Source: Maridesulfovibrio ferrireducens
Lineage (GTDB): Bacteria; Desulfobacterota; Desulfovibrionia; Desulfovibrionales; Desulfovibrionaceae
NCBI RefSeq assembly: GCF_900101105.1
Contig: NZ_FNGA01000002.1
Span: 872,479 to 936,478, forward strand
Length of the DNA stretch: 64,000 nucleotides
Direction: 5' to 3'
Shown: positions 34,513 through 44,010 of the stretch, one piece after another
Layout: each line of letters opens with the position of its first letter
Numbering within the stretch: position 1 is the first letter of the stretch
Notes under the pieces: generated by a model
What the model was told of the DNA's origin: nothing
Database searches by the model: none
Seen by the model: only the letters and a program-made list of their open reading frames with translations
Program-made: the position numbers and the translations under genes

Positions 34513-36345
34513 CTAGATAGTCATCTGAGCTAAAGGCTGTCCCTGCTGAACTTGATCACCGGCGGTAACCGCGAAAGAGACCAATGTTCCGGGCCTGTGA
34601 GCCTTAACTTCCATTTCCATCTTCATAGCTTCCATAATCAGCAAAGTCTGACCTTCCTGAACCACAGTTCCCGGATTAACTGCCAGACGGACAATAAGTC
34701 CGGGCATGGGGGCTGCAATGGGTTCAGTTACGCCGCCGGCTGGAGCGCCGGAAGCTGCCGCGGCAGAAGTTCCATCTCCGGAACCGATACTGAAAGATTT
34801 GCCATTCAGAGTTGCTGTGTCACCGTCGACAGTAACAGTATAGGACAAGCCGTTAACTGAAACATCCACAGTTCCTGAACCGGATCCACTTGCAGAAGCA
34901 GTTTTTCCGGTAAGCTTAGCAACCTGTTCAGCTTCAACGTCTTTCTTATAACGGACTCCTACGCGGGCATCACCTTTAAGATAGGTGATTCCTTTGTCCT
35001 TACAAGTTGCAACGATGAAAACATTTTCGTCAGTAACAGGAAGACCTTCTTCTTCAAGACGCTTGCGAGCAGGAGCAAGCCCTTTCTCTGGATCAGCATC
35101 GTTGAGTTCAATAGGGCTTTTAGTGGTAGGCTCAAGTCCCATCTGTTCGGATGCACGTTTAACAATTTCAGCATCCGGAGCAACCGGTGTTTTACCGAAG
35201 TATCCCAGAACCATTTTGCCGTAACCGTCAGCAAACTTTTCCCATGGACCGAACATGACGTTATTGAACGCCTGCTGGAAGTAGAACTGGGAAACAGGAG
35301 TAACGGAAGTACCGAATCCACCTTTGCGGACAACTTCACTCATGGCACGGATGATCTCAGGGTAGCGATCCATCAGACCGTTATCTCTGAGCATCTGAGT
35401 ATTCGCAGTCAGCGCGCCACCGGGCATCGGGCTGAAAGGAATCATAGGGTCGACCTGAGTTGCTTCGGGCGGCAGGAAGTAATCCTTCATGCAGTCACGG
35501 AAGACATCTTCAGCAACAATAATTTTATCTATATCTATATCGAGGGTATAATCTGTTCCGCGCAGGATATGCCACATGGTGACGATATCAGTCTGACAGG
35601 TTCCGCCGGATGCTGGAGCCATTGACAAATCAATCGCATCAGCTCCTGCGTCAATGGCGGATTTATAACAGAGTCCGCCGATTCCAGCTGTTTCATGAGT
35701 ATGAAAATTGAGCATTACATCTGCGGGAAGCATCTTGCGAGCGCGCTTGATGGTCTCAAAAACTTTAGCAGGAGTAGACGTTCCGGAAGCATCTTTGAAA
35801 CAGACTGAATCAAAAGGAATATCTGCATCCAAAATCTGACGGAGAGTACTTTCGTAGAATGCGGCGTCATGGGCGCCCGAACATCCGGGAGGCAGCTCCA
35901 TCATTGTAACGACAACCTGATGTTTCAGACCGGCATTTGCAATGCACTGCCCGCTATAGATCAGGTTGTTAACGTCATTGAGAGCGTCAAAATTTCGGAT
36001 GGTGGTAATACCATGTTTGGCAAAAAGATCAGCATGAGCCTTGATAACATCACTGGATTGAGATTCAAGACCTACAACGTTAACTCCGCGAGCCAAAGTT
36101 TGTAAATCTGCGTCAGGTCCGGCAGTAGCCCTGAATCTGTCCATCATATCAAATGCATCTTCATTGGAATAAAAATAAAGAGCCTGGAACCGTGCTCCTC
36201 CGCCTGCTTCAAACCAGTTTATACCTGCGTCTCTTGCAGCTTCAACTGCAGGCAGGAAATCATCGGTTTTGACTCGGGCACCGTAAACGGACTGAAAACC
36301 GTCACGGAAGGCAGTACACATGAACCTAATTTTCTTCTTGGCCAC
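34513..36345 (-). CDS. oadA: Oxaloacetate decarboxylase alpha subunit (carboxyltransferase-biotin)
   Basis: A 610-aa protein. Residues ~5-270 are the carboxyltransferase TIM barrel (FRDGFQSVYGARV with metal ligand Asp, CFKDASGTSTPAKVFE with catalytic Lys, LNFHTHETAGIGGLCY with metal His pair), residues ~270-460 the conserved CT domain, and the end a biotinyl domain with EAMKMEMEV (biotin on the Lys). A Gly/Ser/Ala-rich linker (TASASGSGSG, GTSAAAASGAPAGG) precedes it. With oadG and oadB it forms the membrane pump; the direction in vivo (decarboxylation or pyruvate carboxylation) depends on the Na+ gradient. Confidence 0.94.
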   Translation of the reverse strand: MAKKKIRFMCTAFRDGFQSVYGARVKTDDFLPAVEAARDAGINWFEAGGGARFQALYFYSNEDAFDMMDRFRATAGPDADLQTLARGVNVVGLESQSSDVIKAHADLFAKHGITTIRNFDALNDVNNLIYSGQCIANAGLKHQVVVTMMELPPGCSGAHDAAFYESTLRQILDADIPFDSVCFKDASGTSTPAKVFETIKRARKMLPADVMLNFHTHETAGIGGLCYKSAIDAGADAIDLSMAPASGGTCQTDIVTMWHILRGTDYTLDIDIDKIIVAEDVFRDCMKDYFLPPEATQVDPMIPFSPMPGGALTANTQMLRDNGLMDRYPEIIRAMSEVVRKGGFGTSVTPVSQFYFQQAFNNVMFGPWEKFADGYGKMVLGYFGKTPVAPDAEIVKRASEQMGLEPTTKSPIELNDADPEKGLAPARKRLEEEGLPVTDENVFIVATCKDKGITYLKGDARVGVRYKKDVEAEQVAKLTGKTASASGSGSGTVDVSVNGLSYTVTVDGDTATLNGKSFSIGSGDGTSAAAASGAPAGGVTEPIAAPMPGLIVRLAVNPGTVVQEGQTLLIMEAMKMEMEVKAHRPGTLVSFAVTAGDQVQQGQPLAQMTI

Positions 36346-36984
36346 TTCCCCTCCCTTGGTATGTGAATGAGTGATTCACCGCAGACTCGACAGCCTACGT
36401 TTAAACATTCTTGTTAAACATATATTTCTAAAGGAAACCAGTTATTTATGAGAACATATTCGCCATGTAGGAATATCACATGACATTATGACAAGCTGAA
36501 AGTGAACATCAAGTAGCATAATTCAATTACAAATTCAGCAAGAAACCGCAGCATAAAAAAAATTAGTGCCAGTTTTGGACAGCAAACTGAAAAGAAAACT
36601 TCTATAACAAACAAAAAAAAATAATGAAAAAAGGATTTAGATAATTAACTATCTGATTTTATAGAAAAAAGTTTTGTTATAAAAAAATTATGTCATTATA
36701 ATGCAGAATAATCATAAATTACGCGTTTCGCAATCAAAAGCTAAATTTACACTGACATCGTAAGATTAAGCACAGGATTACCAATCAATAAAGAAGAAAT
36801 TTACGCAAGAAAAGTTGCTTTTTTACAATTTTGTCTCTTAAATTATGCATGACTACGCATTGATTAATTTAAATCAGTTTTAATCTGCAAAAAGACGTAT
36901 TGAGCTCCTTAATATCCATTATGCTCAAAATTATTTTTTAAAGCTTAATTCCGTTACGACACAAAACCTTACACTAATAGTTCA
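36346..36984. other. AT-rich gene-free region upstream of oadA
   Basis: About 640 bp without any convincing coding frame. It presumably holds the oad promoter. An imperfect 21-bp inverted repeat GTTTAA...TTAAAC is at 36399-36419. I found no clear sigma-70 or sigma-54 promoter. Confidence 0.5.
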
Positions 36985-37028
36985 TTTAAAGGAAAAGCCA
37001 CCCTAAACTGGATGGCTTTTCCTTTAAA
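36985..37028. terminator. Long hairpin terminator
   Basis: TTTAAAGGAAAAGCCA with TGGCTTTTCCTTTAAA enclosing a short loop; T- and A-rich on both sides. It may end the 61-aa gene on the minus strand. Confidence 0.8.
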
Positions 37029-37105
37029 TGCGAGTGAACAATCAAAATTGTAATTTTCAAAAAAATATAAAATAGGCAACAAGTCATTAACCTGTTGCTC
37101 CGTAT

Positions 37106-37291
37106 TTACTTCTTCTTTCTAAGATCTCCAATCTGAGATTCATCAGGACCGGAACAATCTCCCTTAGAAGTTTTATTTGCACCGCCACAATCACACCCGC
37201 AACCGCATCCCGACCCCCCTTTCCTGAACCATTTAATTCCCAAGTACAAAGCCGCTACTGCTATAATTACAAACACTAATATATCCTGCAC
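37106..37291 (-). CDS. FeoB-associated Cys-rich membrane protein
   Basis: A 61-aa protein: one TM helix (ILVFVIIAVAALYLGIKWF) and a Cys/Gly tail (GSGCGCGCDCGG) with five Cys and a basic C-terminus. This matches the small FeoB-associated Cys-rich family found with ferrous iron transporters, but no feoA/feoB is in the window, so it is displaced here or serves another metal. GGGAGATA lies upstream of the ATG. Confidence 0.75.
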   Translation of the reverse strand: MQDILVFVIIAVAALYLGIKWFRKGGSGCGCGCDCGGANKTSKGDCSGPDESQIGDLRKKK

Positions 37292-37408
37292 AATATCTCC
37301 CGCTGATATAGAAACTCATTTTCATTTACCTTATAAATAATATTTATACAGCTTAAGTCAATCCTAATCGATAATTAAAAATTTTCTACTTCAAAATAAC
37401 CATATAAA

Positions 37409-37450
37409 AAAATCCTCACTCAACCGAACAGGCTGAGGAGGATTTTTTTG
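37409..37450 (-). terminator. Terminator of the 57-aa membrane protein gene
   Basis: AATCCTC / GAGGATT with inner CTCA / TGAG and T/A runs on both strands. Confidence 0.85.
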
Positions 37451-37466
37451 CATACACTTCAATCAC

Positions 37467-37640
37467 TCATGCGAGAAAATTTTGCAGCATACCAATGATT
37501 TTGTGAGCCGGTTCAGGAAATCTTTCCACAAGAGTTCGAAAAGTTATATAGCTTGCGAACAAGAACGCCGCAAATCCGCCATATACAACAACATCAAACA
37601 GAACAGGAATGACTTTTTCAGACAATCGCATTTTGTGCAT
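37467..37640 (-). CDS. 57-aa small membrane protein
   Basis: Frame MHKMRLSEKVIPVLFDVVVY continuing GGFAAFLFASYITFRTLVER and ending near IIGMLQNFLA. One TM helix (VIPVLFDVVVYGGFAAFLFASYI) and a short amphipathic tail. A very strong ribosome site GGAGGAGG lies 6 nt before the ATG and a terminator follows the stop, which argues for a real gene despite its size. No family recognised. Confidence 0.65.
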   Translation of the reverse strand: MHKMRLSEKVIPVLFDVVVYGGFAAFLFASYITFRTLVERFPEPAHKIIGMLQNFLA

Positions 37641-37818
37641 ATTTTTCCTCCTCCACCTAGCGTTGCAACAAATACACCAATATCTAAATATTTTCTAAAA
37701 ACTGCATCCAGCAGATAAAATTAGGAAAAATCATGCTGTTAGCCAAAAACATATAAAAATATAGATCACAAAAAAGTAACAACCTTAAAATTTCAATAGC
37801 AAAGTTTATGCTGAGTTC

Positions 37819-37845
37819 TTGACACACACACGGTGGTGCTATATT
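37819..37845 (+). promoter_or_regulatory. Promoter of cbiM
   Basis: TTGACA, 15-nt spacer, TATATT, with extended -10 TGC. Just downstream lies TGCACACATGCA, a possible operator. Confidence 0.5.
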
Positions 37846-37929
37846 TCTAAAAAAAGTATGCACACATGCACCTAAAAGTATAAAACAAGCCCGAACGTTC
37901 TTGCTCAATTATAAAGAGGATCGTGAGCC

Positions 37930-38541
37930 ATGCACATATCTGAAGGAGTTCTATCCCTTCCCGTCCTTGCTGTAGGAATAACTGTGACCGCCATCGGCAC
38001 AACGATAGGCCTTAAAAAGCTCGATTCGGAAAACCTCATTACAGTAGCTCTCCTTTCTTCGGTTTTCTTTGTAGCCTCGCTTATTCATATTCCTCTTGGT
38101 CCTTCAAGCGCACACCTTATTCTCAGTGGACTTATGGGGCTTATACTCGGCTGGGCAGCCTTTCCTGCTATATTTACAGGACTGCTTCTGCAAGCCATCC
38201 TTTTCCAGTACGGCGGGCTTACCGTAATCGGAGTCAACACAGCCACAATGGCTTTACCGGCTGTTCTCTGCCACTATTTGTTTCGCTCCCTGCTCAGCAA
38301 GGGCGGAAAAAGTATGAGTATCGCTGCTTTTATGTGCGGTGCTCTTTCAATCGCACTTTCTGCTATACTGACTGCTTTCGCGCTATCCTTCACCGATGAC
38401 AGTTTTATCGGAGTTGCTCAGCTAATCGTATATTCACATATTCCCATAATGATTATCGAAGGCTTTATCTGCCTGTTCACTTACAGCTTTCTATATAAGG
38501 TCCGCCCGGAAATGCTGGTAGTCACTCAGGAATCAGCTTAA
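37930..38541 (+). CDS. cbiM: CbiM-type substrate-binding membrane subunit, lone
   Basis: A 203-aa membrane protein, the S component of Co2+/Ni2+ ECF importers. The N-terminal MHISEGVLS supplies the metal-binding amino group, Met-His-Ile-x-Glu-Gly, as in CbiM/NikM. Six or seven TM helices; HIPLGPSSAHLILSGLMGLILGW is the family core. CbiN, CbiQ and CbiO are not next to it, and the gene is closed by its own terminator. It may work with distant ECF parts or alone. RBS AGAGGA is 10 bp upstream of the ATG. It sits near none of the cobalamin genes of the window. Confidence 0.88.
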   Translation: MHISEGVLSLPVLAVGITVTAIGTTIGLKKLDSENLITVALLSSVFFVASLIHIPLGPSSAHLILSGLMGLILGWAAFPAIFTGLLLQAILFQYGGLTVIGVNTATMALPAVLCHYLFRSLLSKGGKSMSIAAFMCGALSIALSAILTAFALSFTDDSFIGVAQLIVYSHIPIMIIEGFICLFTYSFLYKVRPEMLVVTQESA

Positions 38542-38572
38542 CAAAATAGCCGCTTCAAAATTTCACAAAATA

Positions 38573-38604
38573 AAGGGCATAAGAGGAATTCCTCTTATGC
38601 CCTT
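38573..38604. terminator. Bidirectional terminator
   Basis: A 32-bp perfect palindrome built on AAGGGCATAAGAGGAA and its complement, between cbiM and the MATE gene. Confidence 0.92.
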
Positions 38605-38633
38605 CTTGCTTTCCAGATAAAAACAATTTCCAT

Positions 38634-40004
38634 CTATTCGATAACTTTCATACTTTCCCACTTTCCACCCTTGAAACGGAAATAAAAAACAAAACTGAGC
38701 ACGAGCACATAGGCTGTAAAAATTGCCCAGAGAAAATTCGGGCCTGCCTTAAATACTTCTACGCCCAGATAACACGGAATAACCATCAGCGTTACACAGA
38801 AAAACCCGACAGCTTTCATAACATAAACAACATCACCCGCTCCCTTAAGCGCGCCTGAGTAGACGAGCGCAAGCCCATCGAAAAAGATATAAAAGACCAT
38901 AAACAGCAAGAATATTCTACCATGTTCGAGAACTTCGATAAACTGAACATCACTTATATCATGCGGACGAAACATACTTATCAATACATCTGGAATCGTG
39001 ACGTAAATAAGCCCCATAAAGAGCATCCAGACACATGTAATATGAAACGCGCAGACCGTCGCCCTTTTCGCATAATCAGGGCGTCCCTGCCCGATGGCCT
39101 GACCGACTAAGGTGCTTACCCCGACGGATATCCCATACGCCGGGAAAAAAGAAATCCCGTCAATCGAAAGAGCTATATTACTAGCTGCAAGGATAGTTGT
39201 TCCCAGCCTGCCCACCATATAGACAAAAAAAGTTACTGCAAAAATATCCAGAAAAAATTGTGTACCATTTGACAGGCCATACTTGATAAACCGGATGAAA
39301 AGATCCGGTGCAAATTTGAAATTACTTATAATTCCATATTGCTTTTCATTCTTACTATTAAAGATAAGTGGACAATAAAGCCCTACAATTACGCCCCCGG
39401 CTGCAACGGTAGCGATTCCGGCCCCTTGGATGCCCATTTCCGGAAAAAACCAGAAACCATTAATAAGGGCATAATCGAGCGGAATATTAACCAAAGCACC
39501 CGCCATATTTACGAGCATAACTGTCCGAGTCAAACCGCGACCAGAATAAAAGCTTGAAAGAGCAGTATCAAGCACCGGCAAACCGGCTCCGAACATCAAA
39601 ATTCTAAAATACTGAGTTTCAAGTTCAGTAACTTCCGGTGGATGACCACCCAAAACAAGCAAAGGGGTCAAAAAATGGCCTACCAGAATTAAAATAACCC
39701 AAGCGGCAAGCGAAAAATATATCCCCTGCCAGAGACTCGTTGCGACTTTATCAGGTCTTACGGCACCGGTATACTGAGCGATAAAAACGTTGATGTAGCT
39801 GGCAACGCCCATAAAAAAGGATATGAATAAAAACGCGAGAATTCCAGCTGGAAGCGCGGCGGCAATAGCTTCAACCGAATATCTTCCCAAAAAGATCCTG
39901 TCAGTGATCTGCATAAGAGTGGTTGAAGCCATACTTACAGCAAGAGGAAGGCTGATTTTTAAAACATCCCGGTAGCCGAAAGGCCTGGTCCAAAGAGAAG
40001 ACAT
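38634..40004 (-). CDS. MATE-family multidrug efflux transporter
   Basis: A 456-aa inner-membrane protein with 12 predicted helices in two repeats. Typical MATE features are the opening LKISLPLAVSMASTTLMQITDRIFLGR, the N-repeat GVASYINVFIAQYTGA and the C-repeat FFPAYGISVGVSTLVGQAIGQGRPDYAKRA. MATE pumps export cationic drugs or metabolites with H+ or Na+; the ion is not evident. No regulator is adjacent. Confidence 0.9.
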   Translation of the reverse strand: MSSLWTRPFGYRDVLKISLPLAVSMASTTLMQITDRIFLGRYSVEAIAAALPAGILAFLFISFFMGVASYINVFIAQYTGAVRPDKVATSLWQGIYFSLAAWVILILVGHFLTPLLVLGGHPPEVTELETQYFRILMFGAGLPVLDTALSSFYSGRGLTRTVMLVNMAGALVNIPLDYALINGFWFFPEMGIQGAGIATVAAGGVIVGLYCPLIFNSKNEKQYGIISNFKFAPDLFIRFIKYGLSNGTQFFLDIFAVTFFVYMVGRLGTTILAASNIALSIDGISFFPAYGISVGVSTLVGQAIGQGRPDYAKRATVCAFHITCVWMLFMGLIYVTIPDVLISMFRPHDISDVQFIEVLEHGRIFLLFMVFYIFFDGLALVYSGALKGAGDVVYVMKAVGFFCVTLMVIPCYLGVEVFKAGPNFLWAIFTAYVLVLSFVFYFRFKGGKWESMKVIE

Positions 40005-40157
40005 TTAACATTACTCCGTAAATAACAATTTAGTAGCAATACGCTTAGATCTTGCCGAAAGTTCACGCAACCAGAACTTTCACAAACACCCTTTAGCAAG
40101 AAATAAAGAATTTATACTGGCCAAATTTATCAAAATTAAACTTTTATCATCAGCCAT

Positions 40158-40193
40158 AAAAAAAGCCGCTCCCGGAATCCCCGGAAGCGGCTT
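40158..40193 (-). terminator. Terminator of the HU gene
   Basis: AAGCCGCT / AGCGGCTT with inner CCGG pairs; T7 on the minus strand. Confidence 0.9.
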
Positions 40194-40214
40194 AACAGTC
40201 AATATTGAATAAGC

Positions 40215-40487
40215 TTATTTAACTGCGTCCTTAAGAAATTTTCCGGGGGCAAACTTTACTCCGCGAGAAGCAGGAATCTCAATGGCCTGGCCAGTCTGAG
40301 GGTTACGACCTGTACGTGCGGAACGTTCAACAGTTTTAAAGGTACCGAAACCAGTAAGGGTCACATTGCCTTCTTCCTTAAGTCCATCTTCAATTGCGCC
40401 GAGAACGCCATCAATCGCTGCGGAAGCATCTTTAGCACTCATGTCTAATTTTTCCCGGAACTTCTTAACAAGAACAGTCTTACTCAT
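40215..40487 (-). CDS. hup: HU-family DNA-binding protein
   Basis: A 90-aa histone-like protein. MSKTVLVKKFREKLDMSAKDASAAIDGVLGAI is the HU dimerisation part, GNVTLTGFGTFKTVERSARTGRNPQTGQAIEIPASRGVKFAPGKFLKDAVK is the DNA-binding beta arm with the family signature (GFGTF...ARTGRNPQTG...). It bends and organises the chromosome. The ATG at 40487 has AAGGAG; the longer frame is not supported. Monocistronic. Confidence 0.93.
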   Translation of the reverse strand: MSKTVLVKKFREKLDMSAKDASAAIDGVLGAIEDGLKEEGNVTLTGFGTFKTVERSARTGRNPQTGQAIEIPASRGVKFAPGKFLKDAVK

Positions 40488-40828
40488 AATAAACTCCTTC
40501 ATTTTTTTAAACCGCAACCCGAGCGGTATATCCGTACCCCAACAGGCCCACTACACCATTAAACAATAAAAAGCCATAGGGTAATATCAAATCATAACTG
40601 ACTAAGCATTACTTTTATCAGAATGATATCAAATCAAGCTTTATACAAAAGCAAAACATTATTTAACCTTTTTTGGCTGGACGTGGCGGACTACAGGGAA
40701 GAACTGCTAATTGTCAAGCTGAACCGCATAATTTATATACTTTTCGGATTAAGAGACATATACAGATCACTCCTTTCAACGAAAAGCAAAATCAAATACT
40801 TTAATACCGTTTTTTTCATTATACGGTG
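40488..40828. other. Gene-free region between hup and groES
   Basis: 341 bp with no convincing coding frame. A 69-codon frame at 40623-40832 has no ribosome site and an implausible composition. It presumably contains the hup promoter. Confidence 0.5.
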
Positions 40829-40856
40829 TTGACATATTGCTCTTCTGTCTTAATTT
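40829..40856 (+). promoter_or_regulatory. Candidate groES-groEL promoter
   Basis: TTGACA, 16-nt spacer, TAATTT, giving a leader of about 135 nt. No CIRCE element or sigma-32 consensus was found. Confidence 0.5.
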
Positions 40857-40931
40857 AATTCAACTTCATACGCATGAAGCGAACTGCCTTGGATGACACA
40901 ATAGGCAACTCGACTTTAAAAATCAAAGAAG

Positions 40932-40954
40932 AATCTGCCACAACCCCGCAGATT
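40932..40954 (+). promoter_or_regulatory. Inverted repeat in the groES leader
   Basis: AATCTGC, 9-nt spacer, GCAGATT, 45 bp before the groES start. The 9-bp spacing is that of CIRCE but the sequence is different. A second hairpin CTTCAT-ACGC-ATGAAG is at 40864-40879. Confidence 0.45.
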
Positions 40955-40999
40955 ATTAAGTGATTATCAACCAATACTTTATTTAGTTCAGGAGGAAAC

Positions 41000-41272
41000 A
41001 TGACTCTCAAACCGTTACAGGATCGCGTACTCATTAAGCGTCTGGAAAGCGAACAGAAAACAGCCGGTGGTATTATCATCCCTGATTCCGCTCAGGAAAA
41101 ACCTATGAAAGGTGTTGTTGCTGCAGCCGGTCCAGGTAAAGATAAAGCTCCTATGTCCGTAAAAGAAGGTGACGTTGTGCTCTTCGCTAAATATGCAGGC
41201 AACGAACTTTCTATTGATGGTGAAGACTTCATCATCATGCGCGAAGAAGAAATTCTCGCAGTTGTTGAATAA
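41000..41272 (+). CDS. groES: Co-chaperonin GroES
   Basis: The 90-aa lid of the GroEL cage. [40 protein letters not shown] contains the mobile loop ([14 protein letters not shown]) that docks on Gro[36 protein letters not shown] completes the beta barrel. CAGGAGG precedes the ATG by 7 bp. It is co-transcribed with groEL 58 bp downstream. Confidence 0.97.
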   Translation: MTLKPLQDRVLIKRLESEQKTAGGIIIPDSAQEKPMKGVVAAAGPGKDKAPMSVKEGDVVLFAKYAGNELSIDGEDFIIMREEEILAVVE

Positions 41273-41330
41273 TTTTCCGCTAGCGCCTCTATATATAAAT
41301 CAAACGAATTTCTCTCAGGAGGATCTTTAA

Positions 41331-42917
<1,587 letters not shown>

Positions 42918-42947
42918 AAGTCTTTAACTTCACGGTTATAAATATTA

Positions 42948-42984
42948 AAGGCCCGGAAGCTCACGCTTCCGGGCCTTTTTTTTA
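42948..42984 (+). terminator. Terminator of groESL
   Basis: AAGGCCCGGAAGC-TCAC-GCTTCCGGGCCTT followed by T runs. Confidence 0.95.
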
Positions 42985-43112
42985 GTCCTCATCCTGCCTG
43001 ATCATCCAGTCTTTCTACAAGTATTAACCTTGAATTATTGAATTTTATCTTTCAATTATGTCATGATTGTTTCTGCTTATTAAAATGAGCTTTACCGAAA
43101 GCTAAACTTTTA

Positions 43113-43165
43113 GTTGACAAGGAAACTATATTTATACATTTTAATAAAAGGTTGACAAAGAAACT
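43113..43165. promoter_or_regulatory. Direct-repeat operator of the MarR-type regulator
   Basis: GTTGACAAGGAAACT at 43113-43127 and GTTGACAAAGAAACT at 43151-43165, 14 of 15 identical, 38 bp apart start to start. The second lies 18 bp before the ATG. TTGACA in each could also be a -35 element, so binding would block RNA polymerase. Confidence 0.6.
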
Positions 43166-43182
43166 TTCTATGTGAGGCGATT

Positions 43183-43599
43183 ATGTCTACTTCGAATCAA
43201 ATGGTTATGGAACTGCTTAGACTTGGTACATATTTACAACGCGAAGGAGCACGAATCTCACGCGAGTTCGAGTTGACACAACAACAATTTGTAATACTGG
43301 TGGTGATAAAAAACCAAGGGCCTATTTCTCAGAAAGAAATTCTTTCAGATCTGTTATATGAAAAATCAAATGTTTCCAAATCAATAACCCGCCTTACATC
43401 ACTCGGGATGGTTAAAACATCAAAAGAGAAGAAAGATTCTAGAGTAGTAATGTGCGAAGTAACCGACAAGGGACGAGATGTTGTCAAAAAATGTATGAAA
43501 ACCATGAAAACATGGAATGAAAAATGGTTGGAACAAATTTCTGATACCGACTTGAAACAGATGGTGAAGACCTTAAGCTCTATTGGAGCGATGAAGTAA
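43183..43599 (+). CDS. MarR-family transcriptional regulator
   Basis: A 138-aa winged-helix dimer. The recognition part is FELTQQQFVILVVIKNQGPISQKEILSDLLYEKSNVSKSITRLTSLGMVKTSKEKKDSRVVMCEVTDKG (HTH at residues ~45-80, wing with KKDSR), flanked by dimerisation helices. MarR proteins generally repress themselves and an adjacent gene and respond to small phenolic or oxidant ligands. Two near-identical repeats precede it. The next gene follows 10 bp later, so both form an operon. Note internal Cys (VMC), which may be redox-sensitive. Confidence 0.9.
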   Translation: MSTSNQMVMELLRLGTYLQREGARISREFELTQQQFVILVVIKNQGPISQKEILSDLLYEKSNVSKSITRLTSLGMVKTSKEKKDSRVVMCEVTDKGRDVVKKCMKTMKTWNEKWLEQISDTDLKQMVKTLSSIGAMK

Positions 43600-43609
43600 A
43601 GGAGGCGAT

Positions 43610-43945
43610 ATGAAGTGGTGCATTCTCATTTTTTTTGTTCTGTTTCTAGCAACACCAGCTAATGGAGGGGATATGAAAAAGGATACAACACAGACGTATG
43701 TTTATTTTTATTTCATGAAAAAGAAACCTGAAATCATCAAACAAGCCGCCCCTGACCATGCTAAATATTGGATGTCTTTGAAACTGGATGGGTACAAAGG
43801 GGGACCGTTTGCTGACAGATCAGGAGGAATGATCCTTTTTAAAGCGAAAAGTAAAGAGTCGGCAAGTATGACAGTTGCAGGTGATCCGTTCGTAATCCAC
43901 GACTTGATAGGAGAATCCTGGTTAAAACCGTGGGTGGCTCATTAG
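43610..43945 (+). CDS. Exported YciI-like protein
   Basis: A 111-aa protein with a signal peptide (KWCILIFFVLFLATPANGG) followed by a YciI-like fold (TQTYVYFYFMKKKPEIIKQAAPDHAKYWMSL, GGPFADRSGGMILFKAKSKESASMTVAGDPF, GESWLKPWVAH). YciI proteins are usually cytoplasmic; an exported version is unusual. Known His-Asp dyad: the Asp-His of PDHAKYW and the Asp of GDPF could form the active site. Co-transcribed with the MarR regulator. Confidence 0.78.
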   Translation: MKWCILIFFVLFLATPANGGDMKKDTTQTYVYFYFMKKKPEIIKQAAPDHAKYWMSLKLDGYKGGPFADRSGGMILFKAKSKESASMTVAGDPFVIHDLIGESWLKPWVAH

Positions 43946-43951
43946 CGAAAA

Positions 43952-43990
43952 AAGAGCCGCATCGAAATTAACCGATGCGGCTCTTCTAAA
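43952..43990. terminator. Bidirectional terminator
   Basis: AAGAGCCGCATCG-aaattaac-CGATGCGGCTCTT between the YciI gene and purL. Confidence 0.92.
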
Positions 43991-44010
43991 AGCAATATTA
44001 CGTGCAGAAT

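Noticed and set aside
36550-36571. Sigma-54 promoter for oadA (TGGCAC on the minus strand)
   Set aside because: The required GC of the -12 element is missing at the right spacing; only T residues are there.
37641-37929. Cobalamin riboswitch before cbiM
   Set aside because: No conserved core strings of the class; only a promoter and a small repeat are seen.
40623-40832. 69-codon frame between hup and groES
   Set aside because: No ribosome site, AT-driven composition, overlaps the groES promoter region.
40829-40999. CIRCE or sigma-32 site before groES
   Set aside because: Neither TTAGCACTC-N9-GAGTGCTAA nor CTTGAA/CCCCAT was found; a different inverted repeat is reported instead.
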